This document shows positions 41,226-49,909 of a DNA stretch of 64,000 nucleotides, in pieces (positions within the stretch are counted from its first letter, which is position 1; each line of letters starts with the position of its first letter). The notes under the pieces are model-generated. The model searched no databases. It saw nothing but the letters and a program-made list of their open reading frames with translations, and was not told the DNA's origin. Made by a program: the position numbers and the translations under genes. Source of the DNA: Opitutaceae bacterium (GTDB lineage: Bacteria > Verrucomicrobiota > Verrucomicrobiia > Opitutales > Opitutaceae); assembly GCA_016794785.1 (NCBI GenBank), contig JAEUHC010000018.1, positions 248,001 to 312,000 of the forward strand, in the 5' to 3' direction.

Positions 41226-43507
41226 TGAACCACGATCGGGCTCATGATCATGGTGACTGCCATCGCGACGCGGTTATCCCAACCGCAAAATTCTTTTGCC
41301 CAATGTGCGAGGGCGTCGTGAGCAACCAGCCCGGCGATTGCCCCAAGTGCGGCATGGCGCTCGAACGCAACCCAACCTGGATCGCGCCCGCCGCCGGGCC
41401 TACGCTCTACACCTGCCCGATGCACCCGGAGATCGAGCAGGATCATCCGGGAGACTGCCCGATCTGCGGCATGGCGCTCGAGCCCAAGACCGTCACGGCC
41501 GAGCCGGAGGACGACACCGAATTGCGCGACATGTCGCGCCGGCTGTGGATCGGCGGCGCGCTGGCGCTCCCGGTGTTTGTGCTCGCGATGGCCCACCTCG
41601 TGCCATCCCTGGCGCACGCGGCCAACGCGCCGTGGAGCCGATGGGTGCAGTTCCTCCTCGCGACGCCCGTCGTGCTCTGGGCCGGCTGGCCGTTCTTCGT
41701 GCGCGGCGCGAAATCGATCCGCACCGGTCACTGGAACATGTTCACACTGATCGCGCTCGGCGTGGGCGCGGCCTGGCTCTACAGCCTCGTGGCGTTCTTT
41801 TTCCCGGACGCCTTCCCCGCCGCTATGCGCACGCACAGAGCGGTCGATATTTATTTCGAGGCGGCGGCCGTGATCGTTGTCCTCGTGCTGCTCGGCCAGG
41901 TGCTTGAACTCCGCGCCCGCGCGCGGACCTCCTCGGCGATCAAGGCCCTGCTCAACCTGGCGCCACCCACAGCACTGCGCGTCACTGAAAAGGGCGACGA
42001 GGAAATCCCCCTCGAAACCGTGACAGCCGGCGACCGACTGCGCGTGCGGCCCGGCGCGAAAATTCCCGTCGATGGCGTGATTGACGACGGCGCGTCCGCC
42101 GTGGACGAGTCGATGCTCACGGGCGAATCGATGCCGGTCGAGAAACACCCCGGCGGCAAAGTGACCGGCGGCACTGTCAACGGCACGGGCAGTTTCGTGC
42201 TGCGGGCCGAGAAGGTCGGCGCCGACACCATGCTCGCCCGGATTGTGCAGATGGTGGCCACCGCGCAACGCAGTCGCGCCCCGATTCAGGGCTTGGTGGA
42301 CAAAGTCGCGGCCGTCTTTGTGCCAGTCGTGTTCGGCGTCGCCGTGGTCACGTTTGGCATCTGGTTTTTCTTCGGACCGGAGCCGCGCCTCGCCTACGCC
42401 ATCGTCAACGCCGTGGCCGTGCTCATCATCGCCTGTCCGTGCGCGCTCGGCCTCGCCACGCCCATGTCAATCATGGTCGGAGTCGGCCGCGGTGCGCAGG
42501 CCGGCGTGCTCGTGAAAAACGCCGAGGCCCTCGAGCTCATGGAGAAAGTCCGCTGGCTCGTCGTCGACAAAACCGGCACGCTCACCGAGGGCCGGCCGGC
42601 GTTGACCGACATCTTGCCCGCCGCCGGCTTGAGCGAAGTTGAGCTGCTCGGGCTCGTCGCGTCTGTCGAACGCTCCTCGGAGCACCCGCTCGCCGCCGCG
42701 ATTGTGCGCGGCGCAAACGATCGCCACGCGACTCTCGCCGAAGTCACGGACTTCCGCTCCGTCACCGCCGGCGGCGTGGCAGGGAAAGTCAAAGGACGCA
42801 CGGTGCGAATCGGCAAACCGGCATTTCTCACGGCCGAGGGTATTTCGATCCCGGCCGCGCTCAGCGACCAGGCAGAAAAATGGCAGACCGACGGCAAGAC
42901 CGTCCTCTTCGCCGCGGTCGATGACCGACCCGCCGGCCTGCTCGCCGTCGCCGATCCGATCAAGGCGACCACCGCGGAGGCCGTCGCCGCCCTGCACGAA
43001 CTCGGCGTGAAGATCATCGTCGCGACCGGCGACAACCGCCGCACCGCCGAAGCCGTCGCCCGCCAGCTCGGCCTCGATCGCATCGAGGCCGAGGTCGAGC
43101 CCGCGGACAAGATCCACCTCGTCGAATCGCTCCGCCGCGACGGCGCCAAGGTCGCGATGGCCGGCGACGGCATCAACGACGCGCCCGCCCTCGCCGCCGC
43201 CGATGTGGGCATCGCCATGGGCACCGGCACCGATGTCGCGATGGAGAGCGCCGGCGTCACCCTCGTCAAAGGCGACCTCCGCGGCCTCGCGCAAGCGATC
43301 CGGCTCTCCCGGGCCACCATGCGCAACATCCGTCAGAATCTGTTTTTCGCGTTTGCCTACAATTCCGCCGGCATCCCGATCGCGGCCGGGCTGCTCTACC
43401 CGTTCTTCGGCCTGCTGCTCAGCCCGATGATCGCGGGCGCCGCCATGAGCCTGAGCTCGGTGTCGGTCATCGCCAACGCCCTGCGCCTCCGCCGCGTGCG
43501 GCTCTGA
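41225..43507 (+). CDS. copA: Copper-translocating P1B-type ATPase
   Basis: The start overlaps the cusA stop (TAATG) and gives 760 residues. The enzyme exports Cu(I) from the cytoplasm using ATP. Instead of a ferredoxin-like HMA domain it has a His-rich start (HDRAHDHGDCH) and two short zinc-ribbon-like metal-binding units (FCPMCEG..CPKCGMALE and YTCPMHPE..CPICGMALEP). Other motifs are the actuator TGES, CPC (Cys404-Pro-Cys406) in TM6, the phosphorylation site DKTGTLTEG (Asp448), HP in SSEHPLAA and GDGINDAPAL. It is translationally coupled to cusA, so periplasmic and cytoplasmic copper export are encoded together. Confidence 0.95.
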   Translation: MNHDRAHDHGDCHRDAVIPTAKFFCPMCEGVVSNQPGDCPKCGMALERNPTWIAPAAGPTLYTCPMHPEIEQDHPGDCPICGMALEPKTVTAEPEDDTELRDMSRRLWIGGALALPVFVLAMAHLVPSLAHAANAPWSRWVQFLLATPVVLWAGWPFFVRGAKSIRTGHWNMFTLIALGVGAAWLYSLVAFFFPDAFPAAMRTHRAVDIYFEAAAVIVVLVLLGQVLELRARARTSSAIKALLNLAPPTALRVTEKGDEEIPLETVTAGDRLRVRPGAKIPVDGVIDDGASAVDESMLTGESMPVEKHPGGKVTGGTVNGTGSFVLRAEKVGADTMLARIVQMVATAQRSRAPIQGLVDKVAAVFVPVVFGVAVVTFGIWFFFGPEPRLAYAIVNAVAVLIIACPCALGLATPMSIMVGVGRGAQAGVLVKNAEALELMEKVRWLVVDKTGTLTEGRPALTDILPAAGLSEVELLGLVASVERSSEHPLAAAIVRGANDRHATLAEVTDFRSVTAGGVAGKVKGRTVRIGKPAFLTAEGISIPAALSDQAEKWQTDGKTVLFAAVDDRPAGLLAVADPIKATTAEAVAALHELGVKIIVATGDNRRTAEAVARQLGLDRIEAEVEPADKIHLVESLRRDGAKVAMAGDGINDAPALAAADVGIAMGTGTDVAMESAGVTLVKGDLRGLAQAIRLSRATMRNIRQNLFFAFAYNSAGIPIAAGLLYPFFGLLLSPMIAGAAMSLSSVSVIANALRLRRVRL

Positions 43508-43555
43508 GCGTCTCCTCCGTTGCAGCGCGCATCGCGCCGCGCCACGCTGACCGGC

Positions 43556-43975
43556 ATGAACTGGCTCCACTGGTCGCTGCTCTCCGCCGTCTTCGCCGCG
43601 CTCACCGCCATCCTCGCCAAGATCGGCGTGGCCAACGTCGATTCCAATCTCGCCACCGCCGTCCGCACGACGGTCGTGCTCGTCTTCGCCTGGGCCATCG
43701 TGCCGCTCACGTCGAGCTACTCCGCCGTGGCGGCGCTGTCAGGCCGCACGCTGCTGTTTCTCGCGCTCTCCGGACTCGCGACCGGTCTCTCGTGGCTCTG
43801 CTACTTCCGCGCGCTGCAGCTCGGCGACGCCTCGAAGGTCGCGCCGATCGACAAGCTGAGTGTCGTCTTCGTCCTCATCCTCGCCGCCGTCTTTCTCGGC
43901 GAGTCCCTCACGTTGAAAACAGTCCTTGGCGGCGGGCTGATTGCCGCCGGCGCTGTCGTGCTGGCCCTGAAATGA
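43556..43975 (+). CDS. EamA-type small membrane transporter
   Basis: This 139-residue protein has about five hydrophobic segments and corresponds to one EamA repeat (DMT superfamily). The conserved end SKVAPIDKLSVVFVLILAAVFLGE is characteristic. Full-length transporters have two repeats, so this single-repeat form probably works as a dimer. The substrate is unknown. It follows copA by 48 bp on the same strand but has no metal motif, so involvement in copper handling is not supported. Confidence 0.88.
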   Translation: MNWLHWSLLSAVFAALTAILAKIGVANVDSNLATAVRTTVVLVFAWAIVPLTSSYSAVAALSGRTLLFLALSGLATGLSWLCYFRALQLGDASKVAPIDKLSVVFVLILAAVFLGESLTLKTVLGGGLIAAGAVVLALK

Positions 43976-43999
43976 TCAGGTGGAAGCCGCGGCCGCGGC

Positions 44000-44926
<927 letters not shown>

Positions 44927-45063
44927 GGGAGCGACCGTGAGAGAACCACCGCGGCATTTCCAGCCAAACGTGGGCGGGCCCACATGAGCGCGGTGAATTT
45001 GTTCCCGGCGCTGACACAACTTTTTTCATTGTCGGATCGATCGCGCGCGTTACTTCCCTCCAC

Positions 45064-45083
45064 CCCCGGTTTCAAAGCCGGGG
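45064..45083 (+). promoter_or_regulatory. Hairpin in the 5' leader of the barrel gene
   Basis: CCCCGG (45064-45069) can pair with CCGGGG (45078-45083) across an AT-rich loop, 10 bases before the ATG at 45094. It could influence translation or mRNA stability; no known riboswitch class fits. Confidence 0.4.
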
Positions 45084-45093
45084 ACATCCAAAC

Positions 45094-45729
45094 ATGAAAA
45101 CTACCAATAAACTCATCCTCGCCCTCGGCCTGCTGACCTCGGCCACGGCGATTCAAGCCCAAACCACGACGACGGCCTCGACCCCGGCTGGCCTCCTCGG
45201 CGCGCAATACACCGAACTCGAGTTCGGCGTGCAGGACATCAAGCGCATCTCGAACAACGCCTACAGCCTCACGGCGAGCGCCAACACGGCGGTCGTCGCC
45301 GGCAAACTCGACGGCGGCGCGAGCTACAGCTACAGCCGCATCGGCGGCGCCGTGCGTGGACACTCCAACACCATCGGTGGCTACTTCACCGCCTATGCGC
45401 CCTTGAACGGCGTGAAGCCGTTCGTGAGCGCCGGCCTCGGCTGGGAATGGTCGAGCTACCGCTTTGTCGGCAGCGACGACCAGGCCCTCTGGGGTGGCGC
45501 CGTGGGGGTGGAAATTCCCGCCGGCGTCGTGACGATCACGCCGCGCATCTCCTACGCCGACGACTTCGAAGGCAGCCGCAAGAGCAGCCAGGCGTGGACC
45601 TACGCGGTCGAGGCCAACCACTGGTTCAACAAGTCCACGGCCGTCTTCGCCTCCATCGGCAAGAGCGACGTGACCCGCAGCCCGATCGATTCGTGGAACT
45701 ACTCGATCGGTCTCCGCGCGCGCTTCTGA
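45094..45729 (+). CDS. Small outer-membrane beta-barrel protein
   Basis: This 211-residue protein has a Sec signal peptide ending IQA-Q (residue about 22). The mature part alternates polar and hydrophobic residues in about eight short strands (YTELEFGVQDI, GGASYSYSRI, IGGYFTAYAP, GWEWSSYRF) and ends in Arg-Phe, the usual C-terminal signal for barrel insertion. It resembles OmpW/OmpA-like small barrels, but no specific family was recognised. A strong terminator follows. Confidence 0.82.
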   Translation: MKTTNKLILALGLLTSATAIQAQTTTTASTPAGLLGAQYTELEFGVQDIKRISNNAYSLTASANTAVVAGKLDGGASYSYSRIGGAVRGHSNTIGGYFTAYAPLNGVKPFVSAGLGWEWSSYRFVGSDDQALWGGAVGVEIPAGVVTITPRISYADDFEGSRKSSQAWTYAVEANHWFNKSTAVFASIGKSDVTRSPIDSWNYSIGLRARF

Positions 45730-45755
45730 GCGTCACGCTGAACTGAATCATTGCG

Positions 45756-45785
45756 AGCCCGCACGGTCAGCCGTGCGGGCTTTTT
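45756..45785 (+). terminator. Rho-independent terminator
   Basis: The stem GCCCGCACGG/CCGTGCGGGC with a TCAG loop is followed by five T. It terminates the outer-membrane barrel gene. Confidence 0.92.
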
Positions 45786-45827
45786 GCGACCAGAAACTGA
45801 TATTTAAGCCGACGCGGCCGGCGATAT

Positions 45828-46997
45828 TCAGGCCGTGCCGCCCACCCGCGCCGCCGCCCCCGTCTCGTAGCGCGCAATCCAGGCGCGGTGCCATGGGCCG
45901 TAGTCGCCGGCTTCGAGGTGCGCGCGGGCCTGCGCCATCAGGTCGAGGTAGAAATGCAGGTTGTGCAGCGTGAGCAGGGTGCAGCTCAGTATCTCGCCTG
46001 AGACCGTGAGGTGCCGCAGGTAGGCGCGGGAGAAATTCGCCGTGTAGTTGGCCGCACCCTTCGCATCGGGGCCGGGCTCGATGATCGGGCGCGGGTCGGT
46101 GCGGTATTTTTCGTTGCGCAGGTTCATCGGGCCGTCGGGCGTGAAGACGAGGCCGTTGCGCGCGACGCGGCTCGGGAGCACGCAGTCAAACATGTCCACA
46201 CCCAGCGCGATCATCTTCAGGAGCTGCGGCGGCGTGCCGAGGCCCATCGTGTAGCGGGGCTTGGCGGCGGGGAGAAACGGCGTGGTCGCGCCGACCTGTT
46301 TCAGCATCTCCGGCTCCGGCTCGCCCACGCTCACGCCGCCGACCGCATAGCCGGGGAAATCCAGCGCCGCCAGCGACTCCGCCGCCTCGCGCCGCAGGTC
46401 GTCGAACGTCGAGCCCTGCACGATCGCGAATACATGGTGCCCGGCCGCGAGAAAGCCGCTGTCGGTGGCGATCTGTTTGCACTGGCCGGCCCATTTGAAG
46501 CTGCGCGCCACGGCGCGGGCGCACTCGTCACGCTCGCAGGGCCACGGCGGGCACTCGTCGATTACCATGGCGATGTCGCTGCCGAGATTCTGCTGGATGC
46601 CCATGACCTCCTTGGGGCCGAGGAAGAGCTTCGCGCCGTCGAGGTGCGACGAAAACGCCACGCCGTCGTCGCGGATGTCGCGGAGCTTGGCCAAAGAAAA
46701 AACCTGAAAGCCGCCGCTGTCCGTGAGGATGGGGCCTTCCCAGCCCATGAAGCGGTGCAGGCCGCCGAGGTCGCGGATCACTTCCGAGGTCGGCCGCAGG
46801 TTCAAGTGATAGGTGTTGCCGAGGATGATTTGCGCCCCGAGGTCGCGGAGGTGCTGCGGCGTGAGGGACTTCACGGTCCCCTGCGTGCCGACCGGCATGA
46901 AGATCGGGGTCTCGACGACACCGTGCCGCGTGATCAGCCGCCCGCGCCGGGCGGCCGTGAGTGTGTCGGTTTGGAGAAGCTGGAAGTGGGCGGGCAT
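45828..46997 (-). CDS. tgt: tRNA-guanine transglycosylase lacking the zinc-site cysteines
   Basis: This 389-residue enzyme exchanges guanine-34 of certain tRNAs for preQ1 in the queuosine pathway. Motifs include PIFMPVGTQGTVKSLTP, LTDSGGFQVFSL (catalytic-site Asp), VIDECPPWP, AIVQGS, GGVSVGE (GGLAVGE is usual) and MFDCVLPSR with the nucleophile Asp. The C-terminal zinc site normally has Cys-x-Cys-x-x-Cys before SRAYL and a later His. Here the stretch is AANYTANFSRAYL (about residues 315-327), with no cysteine, although the His in LLTLHN is kept. The fold may be stabilised without zinc. No other queuosine gene is nearby. Confidence 0.93.
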   Translation of the reverse strand: MPAHFQLLQTDTLTAARRGRLITRHGVVETPIFMPVGTQGTVKSLTPQHLRDLGAQIILGNTYHLNLRPTSEVIRDLGGLHRFMGWEGPILTDSGGFQVFSLAKLRDIRDDGVAFSSHLDGAKLFLGPKEVMGIQQNLGSDIAMVIDECPPWPCERDECARAVARSFKWAGQCKQIATDSGFLAAGHHVFAIVQGSTFDDLRREAAESLAALDFPGYAVGGVSVGEPEPEMLKQVGATTPFLPAAKPRYTMGLGTPPQLLKMIALGVDMFDCVLPSRVARNGLVFTPDGPMNLRNEKYRTDPRPIIEPGPDAKGAANYTANFSRAYLRHLTVSGEILSCTLLTLHNLHFYLDLMAQARAHLEAGDYGPWHRAWIARYETGAAARVGGTA

Positions 46998-47008
46998 GAG
47001 TCTGGTTT

Positions 47009-47090
47009 GTCATTGCGAGCCCGGCTTAGCGGGCGCGGCAATCCATCTGATCACATGGATTGCTTCGTCGCTGCGCTCCTCGCAATGACA
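47009..47090. repeat. Dispersed TGTCATTGCG palindromic repeat, copy 2
   Basis: This 82-base element has TGTCATTGCGAG on the left and CTCGCAATGACA on the right, a perfect 12-base terminal inverted repeat. An inner GCAATCCATC/GATGGATTGC-like pair surrounds the centre. It lies 11 bp upstream of the tgt start, in the region between divergent tgt and pabA. It matches the family of the copy at 24776. Confidence 0.88.
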
Positions 47091-47157
47091 GAGTGGCCGG
47101 CCCCGCGCTTGACCCGGCGGGCAATCCGCGAGGTAGTATCCGACCGACCTGACCGCC

Positions 47158-47724
47158 GTGCTCCTCGTCATCGACAACTACGATTCGTTCACCTTCAACC
47201 TCGTCCAATACTTTGGGCAGTTGGGCGTGGCGCAGCGCGTCTTTCGCAACAACGAGATCACGCCCGACGAAGCCGTCGCGCTCAACCCCGACCGCGTGCT
47301 CCTCTCCCCCGGCCCGTGCTCCCCGCGCGAGGCGGGCGTGACGCTCGGGATCATCAACGCCTTCGCCGGGAAAAAACCCATCCTCGGCGTCTGCCTCGGC
47401 CACCAGTCGATCGGTCACTACTACGGCGGCCACGTCGTGCGCGCCGACCGCCTCATGCACGGCAAGACCTCGCCCATCCGCCACAAGAACACGGATGTGT
47501 TCAAAGGCATGCCGCAAAACTTCGCCGCCACGCGCTACCACTCGCTGCTGGTCGAGCGGGCCACCTTCCCCAAGGAACTCGAAATCACCGCCGAGACCGC
47601 CGAGGGCGAGGTCATGGGCCTGCGCCACCGCACGCTGCCCATCTGGGGCGTGCAGTTTCATCCCGAGTCGATTGCGACCGAGGGCGGGATGAAAATACTG
47701 GAGAACTTCCTCAGCCTGAACTGA
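47158..47724 (+). CDS. Glutamine amidotransferase subunit of anthranilate or aminodeoxychorismate synthase
   Basis: This 188-residue class I glutamine amidotransferase supplies ammonia to chorismate for folate (PabA) or tryptophan (TrpG). It starts with GTG; the next residues LLVIDNYDSFTFNLVQY are the family N-terminus. The triad is Cys79 (GVCLGHQ), His168 and Glu170 (FHPES). SPGPCSP and RYHSLLVE also fit. No trpE/pabB is adjacent, so the two roles cannot be separated; many bacteria use one protein for both. Confidence 0.93.
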   Translation: MLLVIDNYDSFTFNLVQYFGQLGVAQRVFRNNEITPDEAVALNPDRVLLSPGPCSPREAGVTLGIINAFAGKKPILGVCLGHQSIGHYYGGHVVRADRLMHGKTSPIRHKNTDVFKGMPQNFAATRYHSLLVERATFPKELEITAETAEGEVMGLRHRTLPIWGVQFHPESIATEGGMKILENFLSLN

Positions 47725-47727
47725 AAC

Positions 47728-47841
47728 GAATGAGTAATGACCAATGCCTAATGACCAATGATCGAGCCTCGCGACTGCGTGCTCGATGGACGGTCTGTGC
47801 CTGTCTGTCATTGGCCATTAGTCATTAGTCATTGGTCATTC
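47728..47841. repeat. Imperfect palindrome of TAATGACCAATG units
   Basis: The left arm (GAATGAGTAATGACCAATG and a second unit) and the right arm (CATTAGTCATTAGTCATTGG) are built of reverse-complementary 7-10-base units around a centre with GATCGAGC...GCTCGATG. It is AT-rich against a GC-rich background and lies between pabA/trpG and nrdR. Confidence 0.85.
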
Positions 47842-47851
47842 CTCTCCCTCC

Positions 47852-48319
47852 ATGCGTTGCCCGAAATGCACCTCGATTGAGGATAAAGTGATCGATTCCC
47901 GCATCAGCAAGGAGGGCTCGACCATCCGCCGCCGGCGCGAGTGCCTCGAATGCGGCCACCGCTACAGCACGACCGAGATGCTCGTGCGCGATGGCGTGGT
48001 CGTGATCAAGCGCGACGGCCGCCGCGAGGACTTCGACCGCGAGAAGCTCATCCGCGCCGTCCGCGCCGCCTGCCACAAGCGCCCCGTGGACGGCGAGCAG
48101 ATCGCCATGCTGGTCGAGGATGTGATGGACGCGATGGAGGCGCAGTTCGAAAAGGAAATCCCCTCGCGCGCCATCGGCCAGGGCGTGATGCAACGCCTCC
48201 GCACCGTGGACCAAGTCGCCTACGTGCGCTTCGCGAGCGTTTACAAAGAATTCCGCGACGTGGCGGAGTTCGTGGATGAGATCAGTGCGCTTGGGAAGGT
48301 GAAGCCGGGGGAGCAGTGA
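47852..48319 (+). CDS. nrdR: Transcriptional repressor NrdR
   Basis: This 155-residue repressor controls ribonucleotide reductase genes in response to ATP/dATP. A zinc ribbon occupies the N-terminus (Cys3, Cys6, Cys31, Cys34 in RCPKC and CLECGHRYST). An ATP-cone domain follows from about residue 49 (VIKRDGRREDFDREKL). The length is typical. No nrdA or nrdB is in the window. Confidence 0.96.
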   Translation: MRCPKCTSIEDKVIDSRISKEGSTIRRRRECLECGHRYSTTEMLVRDGVVVIKRDGRREDFDREKLIRAVRAACHKRPVDGEQIAMLVEDVMDAMEAQFEKEIPSRAIGQGVMQRLRTVDQVAYVRFASVYKEFRDVAEFVDEISALGKVKPGEQ

Positions 48320-48339
48320 GCGAGCGGGAGCAGCATGCC

Positions 48340-48711
48340 ATGAAGACAACGTTCCTCGAAACTCTCCTTGTGGCAGGGCTCATTGCATCCTCCGCCCTCA
48401 CCTCCTTCGCTGCTGACGCGAAGGAAGACACCTACGGGCTTGAGCCGTGGGTGCATACGGCGGTTCGTCACGAGTTTTGTCTGAAAAAGGACGCGCCGCT
48501 CTCCGACGATGGGAAATACCGGCTCAAAGAGGTTCGGGCAAACGGCGAGGTAGAACTGTTGGAGCTGTCGGATCCAAAGAATCCCAAACCGGTGGTTGCA
48601 AAACCGCGTTCGCCTAATCTCAAACGGGGCGAACGGCCACCGACACTTTGGGTGCATGATTTTGACGCCAAGAAACAGTCGGCGACACTTTGCGAATTGC
48701 GCTTCAAGTGA
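48340..48711 (+). CDS. Small exported protein of unknown function
   Basis: This 123-residue product has a Sec signal peptide ending near SFA-A (about residue 24). The start MKTTFLETLL fits the signal peptide better than an upstream GTG overlapping nrdR. The remainder is polar, with two Cys and a repeated LEL/WVH style, but no recognised domain. GC content is visibly lower than in flanking genes, suggesting later acquisition. It overlaps the next gene by four bases (GTGA) if that gene uses GTG. Confidence 0.65.
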   Translation: MKTTFLETLLVAGLIASSALTSFAADAKEDTYGLEPWVHTAVRHEFCLKKDAPLSDDGKYRLKEVRANGEVELLELSDPKNPKPVVAKPRSPNLKRGERPPTLWVHDFDAKKQSATLCELRFK

Positions 48712-49226
48712 GGTTAAATCCAACCGCCCGCTCCTGCGACGACCTGCGTCGCCTCCACTTCGTCAACGCCCTCTTCGCCCACGCCACGGGGCAGGACCTC
48801 TACCTCGCGGAGCAGATCAAGGCGGCGATTGCGTTCAGCCTCGCGGAGCTGGAGGCGCAGATCGCGGCGCACCCGGAGTCGGCGCAGACCTACGACGCGG
48901 CCTTCAACGCCGCCGCCGCCGCGCTGCTGGCAAAGCTCTTCGCGGCGCACCCGCGCACCGGTTTCTACCACTGGGACGCTTCGCTCACGCTCGCCGCGGC
49001 CACCCCGCTCTTCACGCGCGCCGAGATCATGACCGGCCTGCGCGCGCTCGCGCCCTTCCGCGAGTCCACGCTGCTCGTGACCAACCTCCGCCCCGCGCTC
49101 ATCCCGCCGACGCGCCGCGCGACACCACGCCGGAAGCGCGACTATGAGGAAGCCCTCGCCTTCATCCGCGACCTCGCCGCCGCCCGCACCGTGCGCGGGT
49201 CAAATTTGCAGCTCTTGTTTTTGTGA
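48708..49226 (+). CDS. Conserved-looking cytoplasmic protein of unknown function
   Basis: A GTG start overlapping the previous stop gives 172 residues; no ATG is available near the beginning, so the true 5' end may have been lost when the low-GC neighbour arrived. The protein is helical and Ala/Leu-rich in the middle (LAEQIKAAIAFSLAELEAQI) and ends with a basic, then hydrophobic stretch. No domain is recognised. Third-position GC is high, as in real genes of this window. The stop lies inside the following palindromic repeat. Confidence 0.55.
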   Translation: MRLNPTARSCDDLRRLHFVNALFAHATGQDLYLAEQIKAAIAFSLAELEAQIAAHPESAQTYDAAFNAAAAALLAKLFAAHPRTGFYHWDASLTLAAATPLFTRAEIMTGLRALAPFRESTLLVTNLRPALIPPTRRATPRRKRDYEEALAFIRDLAAARTVRGSNLQLLFL

Positions 49227-49314
49227 AGCGCAAAGACGCGAAGGCGCAACGTTCCGAACGAATCCCAATCGACCCTTTGGTTTGAGCCTTTGCGTCTTCG
49301 CGTCTTTGCGCTTC
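49225..49314. repeat. Palindromic repeat with GCAAAGACGCGAAG arms
   Basis: The 19-base arm at 49225-49243 (GAAGCGCAAAGACGCGAAG) has an exact reverse complement at 49296-49314. The element covers the last two bases of the upstream gene and ends 11 bp before the HIT gene start, so it forms the leader of that gene. Confidence 0.88.
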
Positions 49315-49325
49315 AAATTCGCTCC

Positions 49326-49667
49326 ATGGCCAAGACGATCTTCCAACGCATCATCGACCGCGAGATTCCCGCCAAGATTGAGCATGAGGACGAGCTCTGC
49401 GTCGTCCTGCACGACATCCAGCCGCAGGCGCCGGTGCATCTGCTAATCGTCCCGAAGAAACCCATCCCGCGCGTCGGCGAGGCCGCGCCCGAAGATCAGG
49501 CGGTGCTCGGTCATCTGCTCCTGGTGGCGGGCACAGTCGCGAAGAAGCTGAACCTCGCGCACGGTTTCCGCCTTGTCGTGAACCATGGCCCGCATGCGTG
49601 CGAGTCCGTGCCGCATCTGCACATCCACCTGCTCGCCCAGCGGCAGATGACGTGGCCGCCGGGCTGA
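49326..49667 (+). CDS. HIT-family (histidine triad) nucleotide-binding protein
   Basis: This 113-residue protein is a HINT-like purine phosphoramidate hydrolase. It opens with TIFQRIIDREIPAKI and carries DIQPQAPVHLLIVPKK and the signature HLHIHLLA (His97, His99, His101), with the nucleophilic middle His. The ATG was chosen at the family N-terminus; the earlier frame lies in the repeat. Intracellular role unknown beyond nucleotide hydrolysis. Confidence 0.95.
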   Translation: MAKTIFQRIIDREIPAKIEHEDELCVVLHDIQPQAPVHLLIVPKKPIPRVGEAAPEDQAVLGHLLLVAGTVAKKLNLAHGFRLVVNHGPHACESVPHLHIHLLAQRQMTWPPG

Positions 49668-49670
49668 TGG

Positions 49671-49909
49671 GATTTTCGATTTTGGATTCTCGATTTTCGA
49701 TTGGCGGAAAATCGTTGGAGCGTGCGCCTGCGTAGCGGCAAGCGCCAGCGAGCCGACGCCCCGTCGCTTGGTAGCTGCGAGCGTGAGCGAGTGGTTCATC
49801 CAATACACCCACTCGCTGGCGCTCGCGGCTACGGAGCAGTTGGAGCCCGAGCCACCGGCGACCGGCCCCGCCTGAAATCGAAAATCGAAATTCCAAAATC
49901 GAAAATCAC
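49671..49909. repeat. Nested palindromic repeat elements
   Basis: An outer AT-rich inverted repeat (GATTTTCGATTTTGGATT... at 49671-49702 and its complement at about 49875-49909) encloses a GC-rich element. The inner element has a 21-base unit GTAGCGGCAAGCGCCAGCGAG at 49732, a direct related copy at 49771, and an inverted copy with two mismatches ending near 49831. The right outer arm overlaps the stop codon of the S9 peptidase. Confidence 0.85.
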
